DNA of 64,000 nucleotides, from the NCBI RefSeq assembly GCF_013128195.2, contig NZ_CP053452.2, positions 9,424,001 to 9,488,000 on the forward strand, in the 5' to 3' direction. The DNA is from Frigoriglobus tundricola (GTDB lineage Bacteria; Planctomycetota; Planctomycetia; Gemmatales; Gemmataceae). Below, one piece after another: positions 36,757-45,690 of the stretch (position 1 is its first letter; every line of letters starts with the position of its first letter). The position numbers and the translations under genes were made by a program. The notes beneath the pieces were generated by a model that saw only the letters and a list, made by a program, of their open reading frames with translations, had not been told where the DNA came from and ran no database searches.

Positions 36757-38133
36757 ATGGCCGAACCCGCGTGTCCTGGCTGTCGGGATCTCCTCCAGCG
36801 TGTCGCCGAACTCGAAGCCCAGGTCGCCGAGTTGACCCGGCGGCTCGACGAGGCAGTGCGCGCCGGCAAGCGACAGGCCGCCCCGTTCCGCAAGGGTCCG
36901 CCCAAGCCCGACCCGAAGACACCCGGTCGCAAGTCGGGCGACGCCCACGGCAAGCACGGGCGCCGCCCGCCCCCGCCTCACGATCAGGTTGCGGAGTGCC
37001 ACGAGGCGCACCTCCCCGACTCCTGTCCGCACTGCCGGGGCCGGCTGGTCGAGACCGGCACGGCGGAGCAGTTCCAGACCGAGATCCCACGCACCCCGCT
37101 GCTCCGCAAGTTCCGCGTCCACATCGGTCACTGCGAGTCGTGCGGGAAGCGGACCCAGGGCCGGCATCCGCTCCAGACGTCCGACGCCCTTGGCGCGGCT
37201 GCCAGCCAGATCGGCCCTGACGCCCAGGCCGCGGCCGCGGTCCTGCACACCCAGATGGGCCTGTCGCACGGCAAGGTCGCGTCGGTGTTCCGGACCCTGT
37301 TCGGCATCACCCTGACCCGCGGGGCCAGCGCCCAGATCGACCTCCGCACAGCGTCGCGACTGGAACCCGACTACCAACTGATCCTCGACGAGGTGCGGTC
37401 GTCCGAGCAGATCGCGGCCGACGAGACGGGGTGGCGGATCGGAGGGCATCCCGCCTGGCTCCATGCGTGGGTCGGTGACCGGGCCACCGCCTACGGTATC
37501 GACTCCCAACGCAGTGCCGCCGTCCTGGAGCGGGTGATCGGGGCGGACTGGTCCGGCATCCTGAGCCACGACGGGTTCGCCTCGTACGACCGGTTCGAGG
37601 CGGCGATCCACCAGCAGTGCCTGGCCCACGTGCTCCGCCGCGCGCGGGAGTTGCTGGAGCGCGCCACCCGCGGGGCCGTGCGGTTCCCACGGCAGGTGAT
37701 TGCGCTGCTCACCGAGGCGATCCACTGGCGGAACGGGTATGTGCCGGGGACGTGGACCGACGACCAACTCGACGCGCACCGGGGGCAGTTCGACGACCGC
37801 CTGCTGGAGTTGGTGACGCGACCGCGGGCGGTGCCGGAGTACGCGACCCTGGCGAGGCACCTGTGGAACCACTTCGAGCAGTGGTTCGCGTTCGTGTTCG
37901 ACCCGCGGATCGAGCCGACGAACTGGAAGGCCGAGCAGGCGATCCGCCCGGCGGTGGTAAATCGGAAGGTGTGGGGCGGCAACCGGACCGTCACGGGCGC
38001 GCGAGCGCAGGGCGTGTTGATGTCCGTGTTCGAGACGTGCCGCCGCCAGACGCTCTCGGTCGTGGATCACGTCAGCCGGACGTTGCGCTGGTTCGGTAAC
38101 CGGCTCCTGCCGCGCCCGCTGCTGTTAGGGTGA
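36757..38133 (+). CDS. IS66 family transposase (TnpC-like), solitary
   Basis: The 458-residue transposase has an N-terminal Leu-zipper-like helix (LLQRVAELEAQVAELTRRLDE), the basic linker, a zinc-finger region (CHEAHLPDSCPHCRGRLVETG; GHCESCGKRTQGRHP), and the DDE catalytic domain with IAADETGWRI, ILSHDGFASY and the acidic NWKAEQAIRPAVVNRKV. IS66 elements normally also carry tnpA and tnpB and encode a TnpC above 500 residues; none of these accessory genes is present. No terminal inverted repeat or target duplication could be found by eye. It may be a minimal single-gene IS66 relative or a remnant. Confidence 0.88.
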   Translation: MAEPACPGCRDLLQRVAELEAQVAELTRRLDEAVRAGKRQAAPFRKGPPKPDPKTPGRKSGDAHGKHGRRPPPPHDQVAECHEAHLPDSCPHCRGRLVETGTAEQFQTEIPRTPLLRKFRVHIGHCESCGKRTQGRHPLQTSDALGAAASQIGPDAQAAAAVLHTQMGLSHGKVASVFRTLFGITLTRGASAQIDLRTASRLEPDYQLILDEVRSSEQIAADETGWRIGGHPAWLHAWVGDRATAYGIDSQRSAAVLERVIGADWSGILSHDGFASYDRFEAAIHQQCLAHVLRRARELLERATRGAVRFPRQVIALLTEAIHWRNGYVPGTWTDDQLDAHRGQFDDRLLELVTRPRAVPEYATLARHLWNHFEQWFAFVFDPRIEPTNWKAEQAIRPAVVNRKVWGGNRTVTGARAQGVLMSVFETCRRQTLSVVDHVSRTLRWFGNRLLPRPLLLG

Positions 38134-38236
38134 TGAACGACTGCCGGAAAAGGAGGTCGGTCGGGGTGAGACCACCGGAGAAAGAATCCGATGAACGCCG
38201 GGGTTACTGTGGAAGGGAATGCCCGAGGGGTGACCG

Positions 38237-38953
38237 ATGACCGAAGCGGAATGGGAGACGTGCGTTGAACCACGCCAGATGTTAAGGTTCCTCGGTGATG
38301 GGGCGAGAGCGCGGAAGCTCCGACTGTTTGCTTGTTCTTGCTGCCGTCGCGTGTGGCCGCTTCTCACTGATGCGCGGAGTCGCACTGCGGTCGAAGTCGC
38401 TGAGCGCTACGCGGACGACCTCGCAACGGACCAAGAGCGGGAGGCTGCGCGTACCGCGACCATCGAACTCGACTGGCAGATTACGCGGGTGGATGGAGAG
38501 CGCGATTCAGCGCGCGAGATGAGCAACTGCGCTTCGATGTCGGCGGCGGATGATGATCGAGCATTTCTCCCACGCGAGAGTGACGAGGACGACTATCGAG
38601 CGGCTGAAGACAGTTCGCAGTGTGCAGCCCAGGCAACAGTTTACAAGCGGCTCAACAAGAAGTCCGAGCGAGCAGCCAGAGGCAAAGAGTTGGCAGCGCA
38701 GACGGGACTCATCCGCGACATCTTCGGGAACCCCTTCCGCCCGGTCGCCTTCTCTCCGTCGTGGCGGACTGACACCGCCGTTGCCCTCGCGCGACAGATG
38801 TACGAGTCACGCGACTTCGGCGCGATGCCGATCCTCGCCGACGCGCTACAGGACGCGGGCTGCGAGAACACGGACATTCTGGCCCACTGCCGCATCCCCG
38901 GCCTTCACGTCCGAGGATGCTGGGTGTTGGATGCCGTGCTCAACAAACAGTGA
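38237..38953 (+). CDS. Planctomycete-expanded hypothetical family protein
   Basis: The 238-residue protein starts MTEAEWETCVEPRQMLRFL and has the paired-cysteine helix RLFACSCCRRVWPLLTDARS, a charged middle, then FGNPFRPVAFSPSW, LARQMYESRDFGAMPILADALQDAGC and the end signature ILAHCRIPGLHVRGCWVLDAVL. Proteins with this start and end occur in many copies in Gemmata-type genomes, as far as I recall; no function is known. The codon composition is less GC-rich than in neighbours. It begins 103 nt after the transposase, so it may have arrived with or been exposed by the element. Confidence 0.78.
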   Translation: MTEAEWETCVEPRQMLRFLGDGARARKLRLFACSCCRRVWPLLTDARSRTAVEVAERYADDLATDQEREAARTATIELDWQITRVDGERDSAREMSNCASMSAADDDRAFLPRESDEDDYRAAEDSSQCAAQATVYKRLNKKSERAARGKELAAQTGLIRDIFGNPFRPVAFSPSWRTDTAVALARQMYESRDFGAMPILADALQDAGCENTDILAHCRIPGLHVRGCWVLDAVLNKQ

Positions 38954-39061
38954 TCGGCGACTTAGCGGGTTAACGGCTTGGTGATCGAGGCGCGGCAGAG
39001 ATCGACGCGCTAAACAAGTACTCACACCGGCGGGCACGCGCCGCGCCGCTCGCTGAAGGCG

Positions 39062-41587
39062 CTACCGCTTGAGCGAGTACAGCACCACGGCGCTCGCGAT
39101 CTTGAGCGCGCTCTCCTTGTCGTGGCCGAGGCAGTCGGCGGCCTTGTGGCCCTCGATCGCACAGCCGATGTCGTAGCGGCTGTACACCACCACCCACCGC
39201 CCGTCGATCTTGATGCCCTCGAGGAGCACCGGGTAGGACCGCAGTTCCGCCTCCGGGCCGCTGCCGTCGGGTTTCTCGCGGCGGCACTTGACGGTCCGCA
39301 AGTCGATCCCGGCCTCGCGGGCGATCTCGAAGAACCGGTCGTTCGGCGGGATCGTGACCAGCTTCTGACCCCACATCTTCTCCATCGCGTCGCGGAACGA
39401 CTTGTCGAACTCCTTCCACAGCTTGATCTCGTTGCACGCGGCGTCCGCGAGCAGGAGCCCGCCGGTCTGGAGGTTCGCCTTCACGTTGTCCGCCGAGTCC
39501 CCGTCGAACACGACGGGCCGGCGCCCGTGCAGGTACATGAACTTATACTTTGCCAGCCGGGTGTCACCGGGGGCCAGCACTTCCGTCGTTTTCGCCACGT
39601 CGAGCTTGGCGTTTTGGGCGAGATAGCCCATCAGGTTGCGAAGCGCGTCGGCCGCGGGCGGCGGTTGGGCGCCCTCGTCGCTGACATACTTGAGTTGCAG
39701 CGCCCGGAACTTGCTCCGCGCGATCCCGGTCTCGGCGCCGTTCACGAGGATCGTCTTGGTCAGTTTCGGCTTCGGCAGTTCCAACCCGGTCGCGTAGGCG
39801 ATGATGTTGCGGGCGAGGCAAAACGCCTTTTGTCCGCGGTTCTTCGGGTCGCGGCCGTCGGCCGGCATGAACCGCCGCTCTTCCCAATACCCGGCGAGTG
39901 GGCTGGGGCTGAACACCGCGACCGTGCGGCACCCGCGGTCCAGGTACATGAGGTCCGGGAAGTCGGCCGGGCTGACGCCGGGGAACGTGCGCCAGATGGC
40001 GTGTTCGGGCGGCATCTTCCGCAACGTGTTGCCCGGGAACAGCCGCGCGAGCAGTTTCTCGAACGAGGCGGCGAACTCCTTGTCCCCGCAGCACGCCTCG
40101 CCGATGAGGAACCCGCCCTCCTCCACGTACCGCTTGAGGATCCGCTCCTCCGCCGAGAGCAGTTCCGTGCCGCGGCCGACGAACGGCATCGCCCCGTGGC
40201 CGTTCAGATACACGACCGGCGACTGGAGCAAAAGGCCCACCTCGGAATCGATCCGCGTGTTGTCATCGGCCAGCCCCTGGAGCCGCGGGTCGTACACCTG
40301 CCACGACAACGGGACGTTGTCGAACAGCTCGCGTGCGGCGAACTCAACAATGTTTCGGCAGTCGTTGTGCTTCCGGTTCCAGTCGGGCCGGGCGGTCTGG
40401 ACCCCGTTTTCGTCCAACTCCTGAAGGACGGTGCGGTCATTGGCCGCGCCCGGCCGGAAGCGGCCCCAGGCGAATTTGGTGACGAGCACCGGGGTCCGGC
40501 CCTTCGACAGGAAGAGGACCGCGAACGACGTGGTGATGACCGGCTGGCCGGCGTCGAGCCCGCCCCGCTTCTCTCCGTCGCGGTAAACGAACGAGCCGTC
40601 GCCGTCCTGCATGCGGATGAGCCGCTCGCACCCCTCGCGGTACCAGTCGATCCGGCCGATGAACCGCTGGCCGGAGAGGCGCCCGAGCCGCTCGATGCCG
40701 TAGTAGTTGTAGAAGTACGATTTGCCGTCCAGGAAGTTGAAGTTCGCCCCGACCCACAGCATCCCCCGGGCGAGCGCCGAGTTCTCCGTGTACACGCCGC
40801 AGTTGGCGGCCACCCCGGTGGCGTCGTTGAGCCCCTGTTCGCTCTTGTCCAGCCCCATACCGGCGATGATTAGTCCGCACGCCCCGCCGACCGTCATGGT
40901 GAAGCTCGGGTTCCGATCGCCCGCGTTGTGGTACGTCCAGAACCCGGCCTTGTTGTTGGCCGGGTCCTGGTGCTGGGTGCGGTTATAGTAATCGAGGATG
41001 TCGGACCAGAGCTGGTCGTCCACCTTCACGCCGGCGGTCTTGGCCGCGTACAGGCCGAGCAGCGCGTACTGCGTGTTGGAGTTGTCGGCGATCGCGTTGG
41101 CCGGGTAGCTCCAGCCGTCGAGCTGTCCGCTCCTGCGGATCACGTTCTTTTTGAACCACTCCACGTTTTCGGCGATCTTGGGCAGGTCCTTCGGTTGTCG
41201 GGCCTCGGCGAACACCATCGTCTGGAGCGCGACGACGTACGTCTTGTCGGGTTTGACGGCCCGCAGGTAGTCCAACGCCTTCGCGACGGCCGGGTCGTCG
41301 GGCTTCAGGCCGGCGTTGAGTAGCGCGAGGGTGGCGAGCGCCGTGACCCCGCCCTTCAGCCCCGCGATCTCGCCGAGGACGATGCCCTCCCAGTCGCCGT
41401 CCCGCTTCTGGGTCTTCTTGAGGTACCGCACGCCCTTGTCGATGGAGTTCTTCACCTTCTCCACCAGCTCGGCGTCCTGCGTGCCCTTGGGCGGCGCGCC
41501 CGCTGGCTGCGCGGCGGTCGGCGTGCCGGACAGGAGCGTCAGCCCGACACCCAGCGCCAGAGCGGCGGCCAGCAGAGAGCGGATCAC
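39062..41587 (-). CDS. Secreted prenyltransferase-like barrel / DUF4159 protein
   Basis: The 841-residue protein starts at a GTG (41587) with GGAGG correctly spaced; an upstream ATG would translate the repeat array. The N-terminus is a signal peptide (MIRSLLAAALALGVGLTLLSG). Residues about 40-400 match the alpha/alpha barrel of terpenoid cyclases/prenyltransferases (KGVRYLKKTQKRDGDWEG, GGVTALATLALLNAGLKPDDPAVAKAL). Two DUF4159-type domains follow: VVYLNGHGAMPFV...RYVEEGGFLIGEACCG and YMYLHGRRPVVFD-like ...NLQTGGLLLADAACN. It ends VVLYSLKR. No isoprenoid-cyclase DxDD motif was seen, so the barrel may act as a binding scaffold. Confidence 0.87.
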   Translation of the reverse strand: MIRSLLAAALALGVGLTLLSGTPTAAQPAGAPPKGTQDAELVEKVKNSIDKGVRYLKKTQKRDGDWEGIVLGEIAGLKGGVTALATLALLNAGLKPDDPAVAKALDYLRAVKPDKTYVVALQTMVFAEARQPKDLPKIAENVEWFKKNVIRRSGQLDGWSYPANAIADNSNTQYALLGLYAAKTAGVKVDDQLWSDILDYYNRTQHQDPANNKAGFWTYHNAGDRNPSFTMTVGGACGLIIAGMGLDKSEQGLNDATGVAANCGVYTENSALARGMLWVGANFNFLDGKSYFYNYYGIERLGRLSGQRFIGRIDWYREGCERLIRMQDGDGSFVYRDGEKRGGLDAGQPVITTSFAVLFLSKGRTPVLVTKFAWGRFRPGAANDRTVLQELDENGVQTARPDWNRKHNDCRNIVEFAARELFDNVPLSWQVYDPRLQGLADDNTRIDSEVGLLLQSPVVYLNGHGAMPFVGRGTELLSAEERILKRYVEEGGFLIGEACCGDKEFAASFEKLLARLFPGNTLRKMPPEHAIWRTFPGVSPADFPDLMYLDRGCRTVAVFSPSPLAGYWEERRFMPADGRDPKNRGQKAFCLARNIIAYATGLELPKPKLTKTILVNGAETGIARSKFRALQLKYVSDEGAQPPPAADALRNLMGYLAQNAKLDVAKTTEVLAPGDTRLAKYKFMYLHGRRPVVFDGDSADNVKANLQTGGLLLADAACNEIKLWKEFDKSFRDAMEKMWGQKLVTIPPNDRFFEIAREAGIDLRTVKCRREKPDGSGPEAELRSYPVLLEGIKIDGRWVVVYSRYDIGCAIEGHKAADCLGHDKESALKIASAVVLYSLKR

Positions 41588-41620
41588 GTGGAACCTCCGG
41601 GTGAAGAAGCGAGCCCCAGA

Positions 41621-41848
41621 ACCTACCCCCCGCCCCCCAGCCCTGAAGGGAAGGGGGAGGAAGACGAAGAACCCACCCCCCGGCCCTCTCCCTTCAGAGA
41701 GGGGGAGGAAGACCCCCCGGAGTTCCGTCACTTCCGGAGAGTCGGAGGAGGCAGCACGCGCGTTAACCCCCTCCCTTCAGGGAGGGGGCCGGGGGGGGGT
41801 TCTTCACGACGCAGCCCGGTCCCTTGGGAAAGGGGTTGGGGAGGGTCA
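41621..41848. repeat. Array of ACCTACCCC-type GC-rich palindromes
   Basis: Four hairpin units of C-rich/G-rich arms around CTGAAGGG or CTTCAG cores (about 41621-41661, 41670-41710, 41764-41801 and 41815-41845). The first starts with the family edge ACCTACCCCCC; the third is in the opposite orientation. It fills the 274-nt gap between the DUF4159 gene start and the purL stop. Confidence 0.65.
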
Positions 41849-41861
41849 ACCGATTATACAC

Positions 41862-44747
41862 TCACCACCGCAGCGGTTTCTGCCACGCCTCTTTGAGTGT
41901 TGCCAGCTTAACCCAGACCAGCCACTCGCCGTTGGCGCCGGCGATCCGCAAACGGGTGTCGGAGAGGGTGACGCCCACTCGCGCAACCGGCAAACCCGCA
42001 AATGTCGCTTCAAACGCCGATGCGTCCGCCGGCTTCACTTCGACAAGGAACCGTGTTGGCGACTCGCTGAACAGCTTCGCTTCATCGGACAGCTCGCCCG
42101 GTAGCCCCGTGATGTCGGCGCCGATCCCGCCGGCAAAGCACATCTCGGCCGCGGCAACCGCGAGGCCGCCCTCACTCAGGTCGTGGCACGCCCGCACCAG
42201 GCCCCCCGAGATCGCCTTGTGGACCGCCGCGAACAGCTTCGGGGCGGTGGCGAGATCGACCCGCGGCACGTGTCCCCCCGTCCGGCCGGTGACGAGGTGG
42301 AAGTGCGAGCCGCCGAGTTCGTCCTTGGTGGTGCCGACCAGGTACAGCGCGTTGCCCGGCTCCTTCAGATCCATCGTGACGCAGCGGCGCACATCGGGCA
42401 CGCGGCCGAGCGCGGTGACCAACAGCGTGTGAGGGATGTTCAGCCGCTCGCCGCCCTGCGTCGCATAAGTGTTGTTCAGGCTGTCCTTGCCGCTGATGAA
42501 CGGCGTGCCGAACGCGACCGCCACGTCCCGACACGCCTCCGCGGTGCGGACCAGCGCGCCGAGAACCTGGGGGTCGTGAATGTTGCCCCAGCAGAAGTTG
42601 TCGAGGATCGCGACCCGCTTCGGATCGGCGCCGACCGCGACCACGTTTCGAACGGCTTCGTCGATGGCCGCGGCGGCCATCCAGTAGGGATCGAGGTCCG
42701 CGTATTGGGGGTTGATCCCGCAGCCGACCGCGGCGCCGGTCCACGAGCCGAGGACCGGCATTACAACCGCGGCGTCGGACGGGCCGTCGTTCATGACGCC
42801 GACGAGCGGCTTCACCGCGCTGCCGCCCTGCACTTCGTGGTCGTACTGGCGGATCACCCATTCCTTGGAGCTGACGGAATAGTGGCCCAGGATCGCCAGG
42901 AGTGCGTCGTGGGCCGCCTCCGCCTCCAGTCCCCGCGCGGGGGCGTGCGGAGCGGGCGCCGGGGCGCGCCACTCGGCGCTCTTGATCACGGTGGGCCGCC
43001 CGTCGTGCAGGAAGTGCATGTCGAGGTCGGCAACGACGTTACCCTCGTAAGACAGCTTCAGCCGGCCCGAAGCCTCGAACGTGCCCAGCACGGCCGCTTC
43101 GACGTCTTCGGCCTCGCACAATTTCAGTAGGGCGGGCCACTTCGCCGGGGGGACCGAGAGCACCATGCGCTCTTGCGATTCGCTGATCCAGATTTCGGTA
43201 TAGCTCAGCCCCTCGTATTTGAGCGGCGCCTGATCGAGCATGACGGTCGCGCCGAGGTCCGCGGCCATCTCCCCGACGGCCGAGCTGAAGCCCCCGGCGC
43301 CGCAATCGGTGATCGCCGAGAACAGCCCGCGGTCGCGGGCCTGGATGATCACGTCCTGAACCTTCTTCTCGGTGATCGCGTTGCCGATCTGCACCGCGCC
43401 GCCGCTCACCGTTTCCGACTCGTGCGTGAGTTCGAGGCTGGAGAACGTGGCCCCGTGAATACCGTCGCGCCCGGTGCGCCCGCCGACCGCCACGATCAGG
43501 TCGCCGTCGTACACCTGCTTGAACGCCTTGTCCTTCGGGATGATCCCGACCGTACCGCAGAACACGAGCGGGTTCGCCAGGTAGCGCTCGTCGAACAGCA
43601 CGGCCCCGTTCACCGTGGGGATGCCCATGCGGTTGCCGTAGTCGCGGACGCCGGCCACGACCCCCTGCATCACCCGCCGCGGGTGCAGCACGCCGGCGGG
43701 CAGCTTGTTGGGGTCGTAGTCCGGCGGGGCGAAGCAGAACACGTCCGTGTTGCACACCGGCTTCGCGCCGAGGCCGGTCCCGAGCAGGTCGCGAATCACG
43801 CCGCCCAGACCCGTGTTCGCCCCGCCGTAGGGCTCGATGGCCGACGGGTGGTTGTGCGTCTCCACCTTGATGCAGATGTGAAAGTTGTCGTCGAACGTCA
43901 CGATGCCGGCGTTGTCGGCGAACACGCTCACGCACCAGTCGTTCGCGCCGAGGGCCGCGCGGATCGTTTGCGTCGCCCCGAACACGGTCTCCTTCAGCAG
44001 GTTCTTGTAGGTGCGGGTTTCACCGGTGCCGTGGTCGGTGAGGGTGATGGTCCCCTTGAGCGTCTTGTGGGAACAGTGTTCGGACCAGGTCTGCGCGACG
44101 GTTTCGAGCTCGGCGTCGGTCGGGTCGCGGCCCAGATCGCGGAAATGGGCCTGCACCTGCTGCATCTCGGCCAGCGACAGGGCGAGCGTGTTCTCCTTGC
44201 TCAGCCGCACCAGCCCGTCGTCGTTGAGTTCGCGGATCGGCACGCGGACCAGTTTAAACTGGTACGGTGAGCCGACCGCGAGGTGAGCCGCCTTGACCGG
44301 CCCGACGACGATCTGCTCGATGGCATCGTTCGCGAGGACCTTGCGGAACAGTACGTCGCGATCGAGCGAGGGGATTTCCGGCGGCCCGAAGTAGCGGCGG
44401 AAGGTGCGCACCGCGGTGGCGGGGGCGCCGAGCAGCCGGAGCGTGTCCAGAACGGTCTGCGCGACCGGGTCCATCACGCCGGGCTTTAACAGCACCGTGT
44501 ACGAGTGCGCCGCGCGCGTCCCGACCGGCGCGAAGGTGCCCGCGTCCACGAGCGGATCGAGGAGCACCTCACCCGTGAGGCGCTCGCGGTGCTCTTCGGT
44601 CAGGTCGCCCTCGATGAGGAACCCGCGGGCGCTGGCGGTGATGAGGTCCCCGCCGCGCTCGGCGTGCGTCAGCAAGTCGAACTCGTCGCACACCCGCTCC
44701 CGCTCGCCGTCCCGACCCAGCGGTTTGATCTCAAGTTCCCAGAGCAT
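41862..44747 (-). CDS. purL: Phosphoribosylformylglycinamidine synthase PurL with PurS-like N-terminal domain
   Basis: The 961-residue enzyme makes FGAM from FGAR in purine synthesis. The ATP-binding catalytic core is complete: TWSEHCSHKTLKG, NNAGIVTFDD-like, KVETHNHPSAIEPYGGANTGLGGVIRD, the second PurL repeat from about 570, FISGKDSLNN and LSEGGLAVAAAEM. Residues about 75-170 resemble PurS (SYTVLLKPGVMDPVAQTVLDTLRLLG), so the PurS function appears fused, as in some planctomycetes and archaea. No glutaminase (PurQ) domain is present. The gene overlaps the upstream tyrA stop by 17 nt, so the two are probably co-translated. Confidence 0.94.
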   Translation of the reverse strand: MLWELEIKPLGRDGERERVCDEFDLLTHAERGGDLITASARGFLIEGDLTEEHRERLTGEVLLDPLVDAGTFAPVGTRAAHSYTVLLKPGVMDPVAQTVLDTLRLLGAPATAVRTFRRYFGPPEIPSLDRDVLFRKVLANDAIEQIVVGPVKAAHLAVGSPYQFKLVRVPIRELNDDGLVRLSKENTLALSLAEMQQVQAHFRDLGRDPTDAELETVAQTWSEHCSHKTLKGTITLTDHGTGETRTYKNLLKETVFGATQTIRAALGANDWCVSVFADNAGIVTFDDNFHICIKVETHNHPSAIEPYGGANTGLGGVIRDLLGTGLGAKPVCNTDVFCFAPPDYDPNKLPAGVLHPRRVMQGVVAGVRDYGNRMGIPTVNGAVLFDERYLANPLVFCGTVGIIPKDKAFKQVYDGDLIVAVGGRTGRDGIHGATFSSLELTHESETVSGGAVQIGNAITEKKVQDVIIQARDRGLFSAITDCGAGGFSSAVGEMAADLGATVMLDQAPLKYEGLSYTEIWISESQERMVLSVPPAKWPALLKLCEAEDVEAAVLGTFEASGRLKLSYEGNVVADLDMHFLHDGRPTVIKSAEWRAPAPAPHAPARGLEAEAAHDALLAILGHYSVSSKEWVIRQYDHEVQGGSAVKPLVGVMNDGPSDAAVVMPVLGSWTGAAVGCGINPQYADLDPYWMAAAAIDEAVRNVVAVGADPKRVAILDNFCWGNIHDPQVLGALVRTAEACRDVAVAFGTPFISGKDSLNNTYATQGGERLNIPHTLLVTALGRVPDVRRCVTMDLKEPGNALYLVGTTKDELGGSHFHLVTGRTGGHVPRVDLATAPKLFAAVHKAISGGLVRACHDLSEGGLAVAAAEMCFAGGIGADITGLPGELSDEAKLFSESPTRFLVEVKPADASAFEATFAGLPVARVGVTLSDTRLRIAGANGEWLVWVKLATLKEAWQKPLRW

Positions 44748-45576
44748 CGCGCACCTGTTTCCCTTCGGTTAACCACCGCACGAGGCCGGCGCCGTCCCCG
44801 GCCGCCAGCAGCGTTCGGAATTCGGCGAGGCGGGCGCTGAACGCGTCCAGCGCGGCGAGTGTGGCACTGCGGTTCGCCTCGAATATTGCGGCCCACAACT
44901 GGGGGTCGCCGGCCGCGATGCGGGTCACATCGCGGAACCCGCCGCCGGTGATCCGGAGCCAGTCCGAGTGCGTCACGCCCGCGACCGCTGCCGCGACGGC
45001 GTGGGGCATGTGGCTGGTGAACGCCAGCGTCCGGTCGTGTTCCTCGGCGTTCATCAGCACCACGTGGGACCCGAGCGCCTCCCAGAACCGCCCGACCCGC
45101 ACCGTGCGCTCCCAGTCCGCCCCGAACGGGCTCATCACGACGGCCGTGGCGCGGTTCAGGAACAGATCGGCGCGGCCGTGCTCCGGCCCGGACTTCTCGG
45201 ACCCGGCCACCGGGTGCGCCGGCACGAACTCCACACGCGGGGGCAGTTTCCCGCGCACCTCGGCAACGATCCGGGCCTTCGTACTCCCGGCGTCCGTAAT
45301 CAGAGTGCCCGGTTGCACATGCGCCGCGGCCGCGACGACCACGCCCGCGACGTGATCGACCGGCGTACACACGACGACCAGCCCGGCCCCGGCCACTCCG
45401 GCCGCGAGGTCCGTACCGCCCGCGTCCAGCGCGCCGAGCCGGACGGCCGTCTCGATCGTGGCCGGGTCGCGGTCCACGCCGATCACACGGCCCGCCACGC
45501 CCCGCGCTTTCGCCGCGAGGCCGACCGAGCCGCCGATGAGGCCGACGCCGATGATGGTGATCTGGTCGAACAGCAT
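44731..45576 (-). CDS. tyrA: Prephenate dehydrogenase
   Basis: The 281-residue NAD-dependent enzyme converts prephenate to 4-hydroxyphenylpyruvate in tyrosine synthesis. It has the Rossmann motif IIGVGLIGGSVGLAAKARG, the cofactor discriminating Asp in VIGVDRDP, CTPVDHV, ITDAGSTKARI and the family signature FVPAHPVAGSEKSGPEHG, then HDRTLAFTSHMPHAVAAA. The start at 45576 is preferred because a further ATG 13 codons upstream has no matching sequence. It overlaps purL by 17 nt downstream, tying aromatic and purine synthesis genes into one transcript. Confidence 0.95.
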   Translation of the reverse strand: MLFDQITIIGVGLIGGSVGLAAKARGVAGRVIGVDRDPATIETAVRLGALDAGGTDLAAGVAGAGLVVVCTPVDHVAGVVVAAAAHVQPGTLITDAGSTKARIVAEVRGKLPPRVEFVPAHPVAGSEKSGPEHGRADLFLNRATAVVMSPFGADWERTVRVGRFWEALGSHVVLMNAEEHDRTLAFTSHMPHAVAAAVAGVTHSDWLRITGGGFRDVTRIAAGDPQLWAAIFEANRSATLAALDAFSARLAEFRTLLAAGDGAGLVRWLTEGKQVRDALGT

Positions 45577-45623
45577 TCCGAGATTATAAGGAGATTCCCC
45601 ACGGGCACAGGGCATCCCACAGG

Positions 45624-45650
45624 AAGCATGGGGCGGAAGCCCCGTGCTTT
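45624..45650 (+). terminator. GGAA-tetraloop hairpin with T-rich tail
   Basis: AAGCATGGGGC, a GGAA loop and GCCCCGTGCTT (one G-T pair), then TTTCTTCTT. It lies between divergent tyrA and the DUF1501 gene, upstream of the latter. It looks like a terminator on the plus strand but nothing transcribes into it from that side, so it may be a leader or a repeat. Confidence 0.4.
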
Positions 45651-45690
45651 CTTCTTGCCCACACCGGTCGCGCTCGCGGATAACAGATGC

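Noticed and set aside
36661-38240. Terminal inverted repeats around the IS66-type gene
   Set aside because: I compared the flanks by eye, including the GTGGCACACCGGGTACTTGA stretch upstream, and found no matching complement downstream.
41588-41731. An upstream ATG start for the DUF4159 protein at 41731
   Set aside because: It would translate the palindrome array; the GTG at 41587 has a proper ribosome site and begins a signal peptide.
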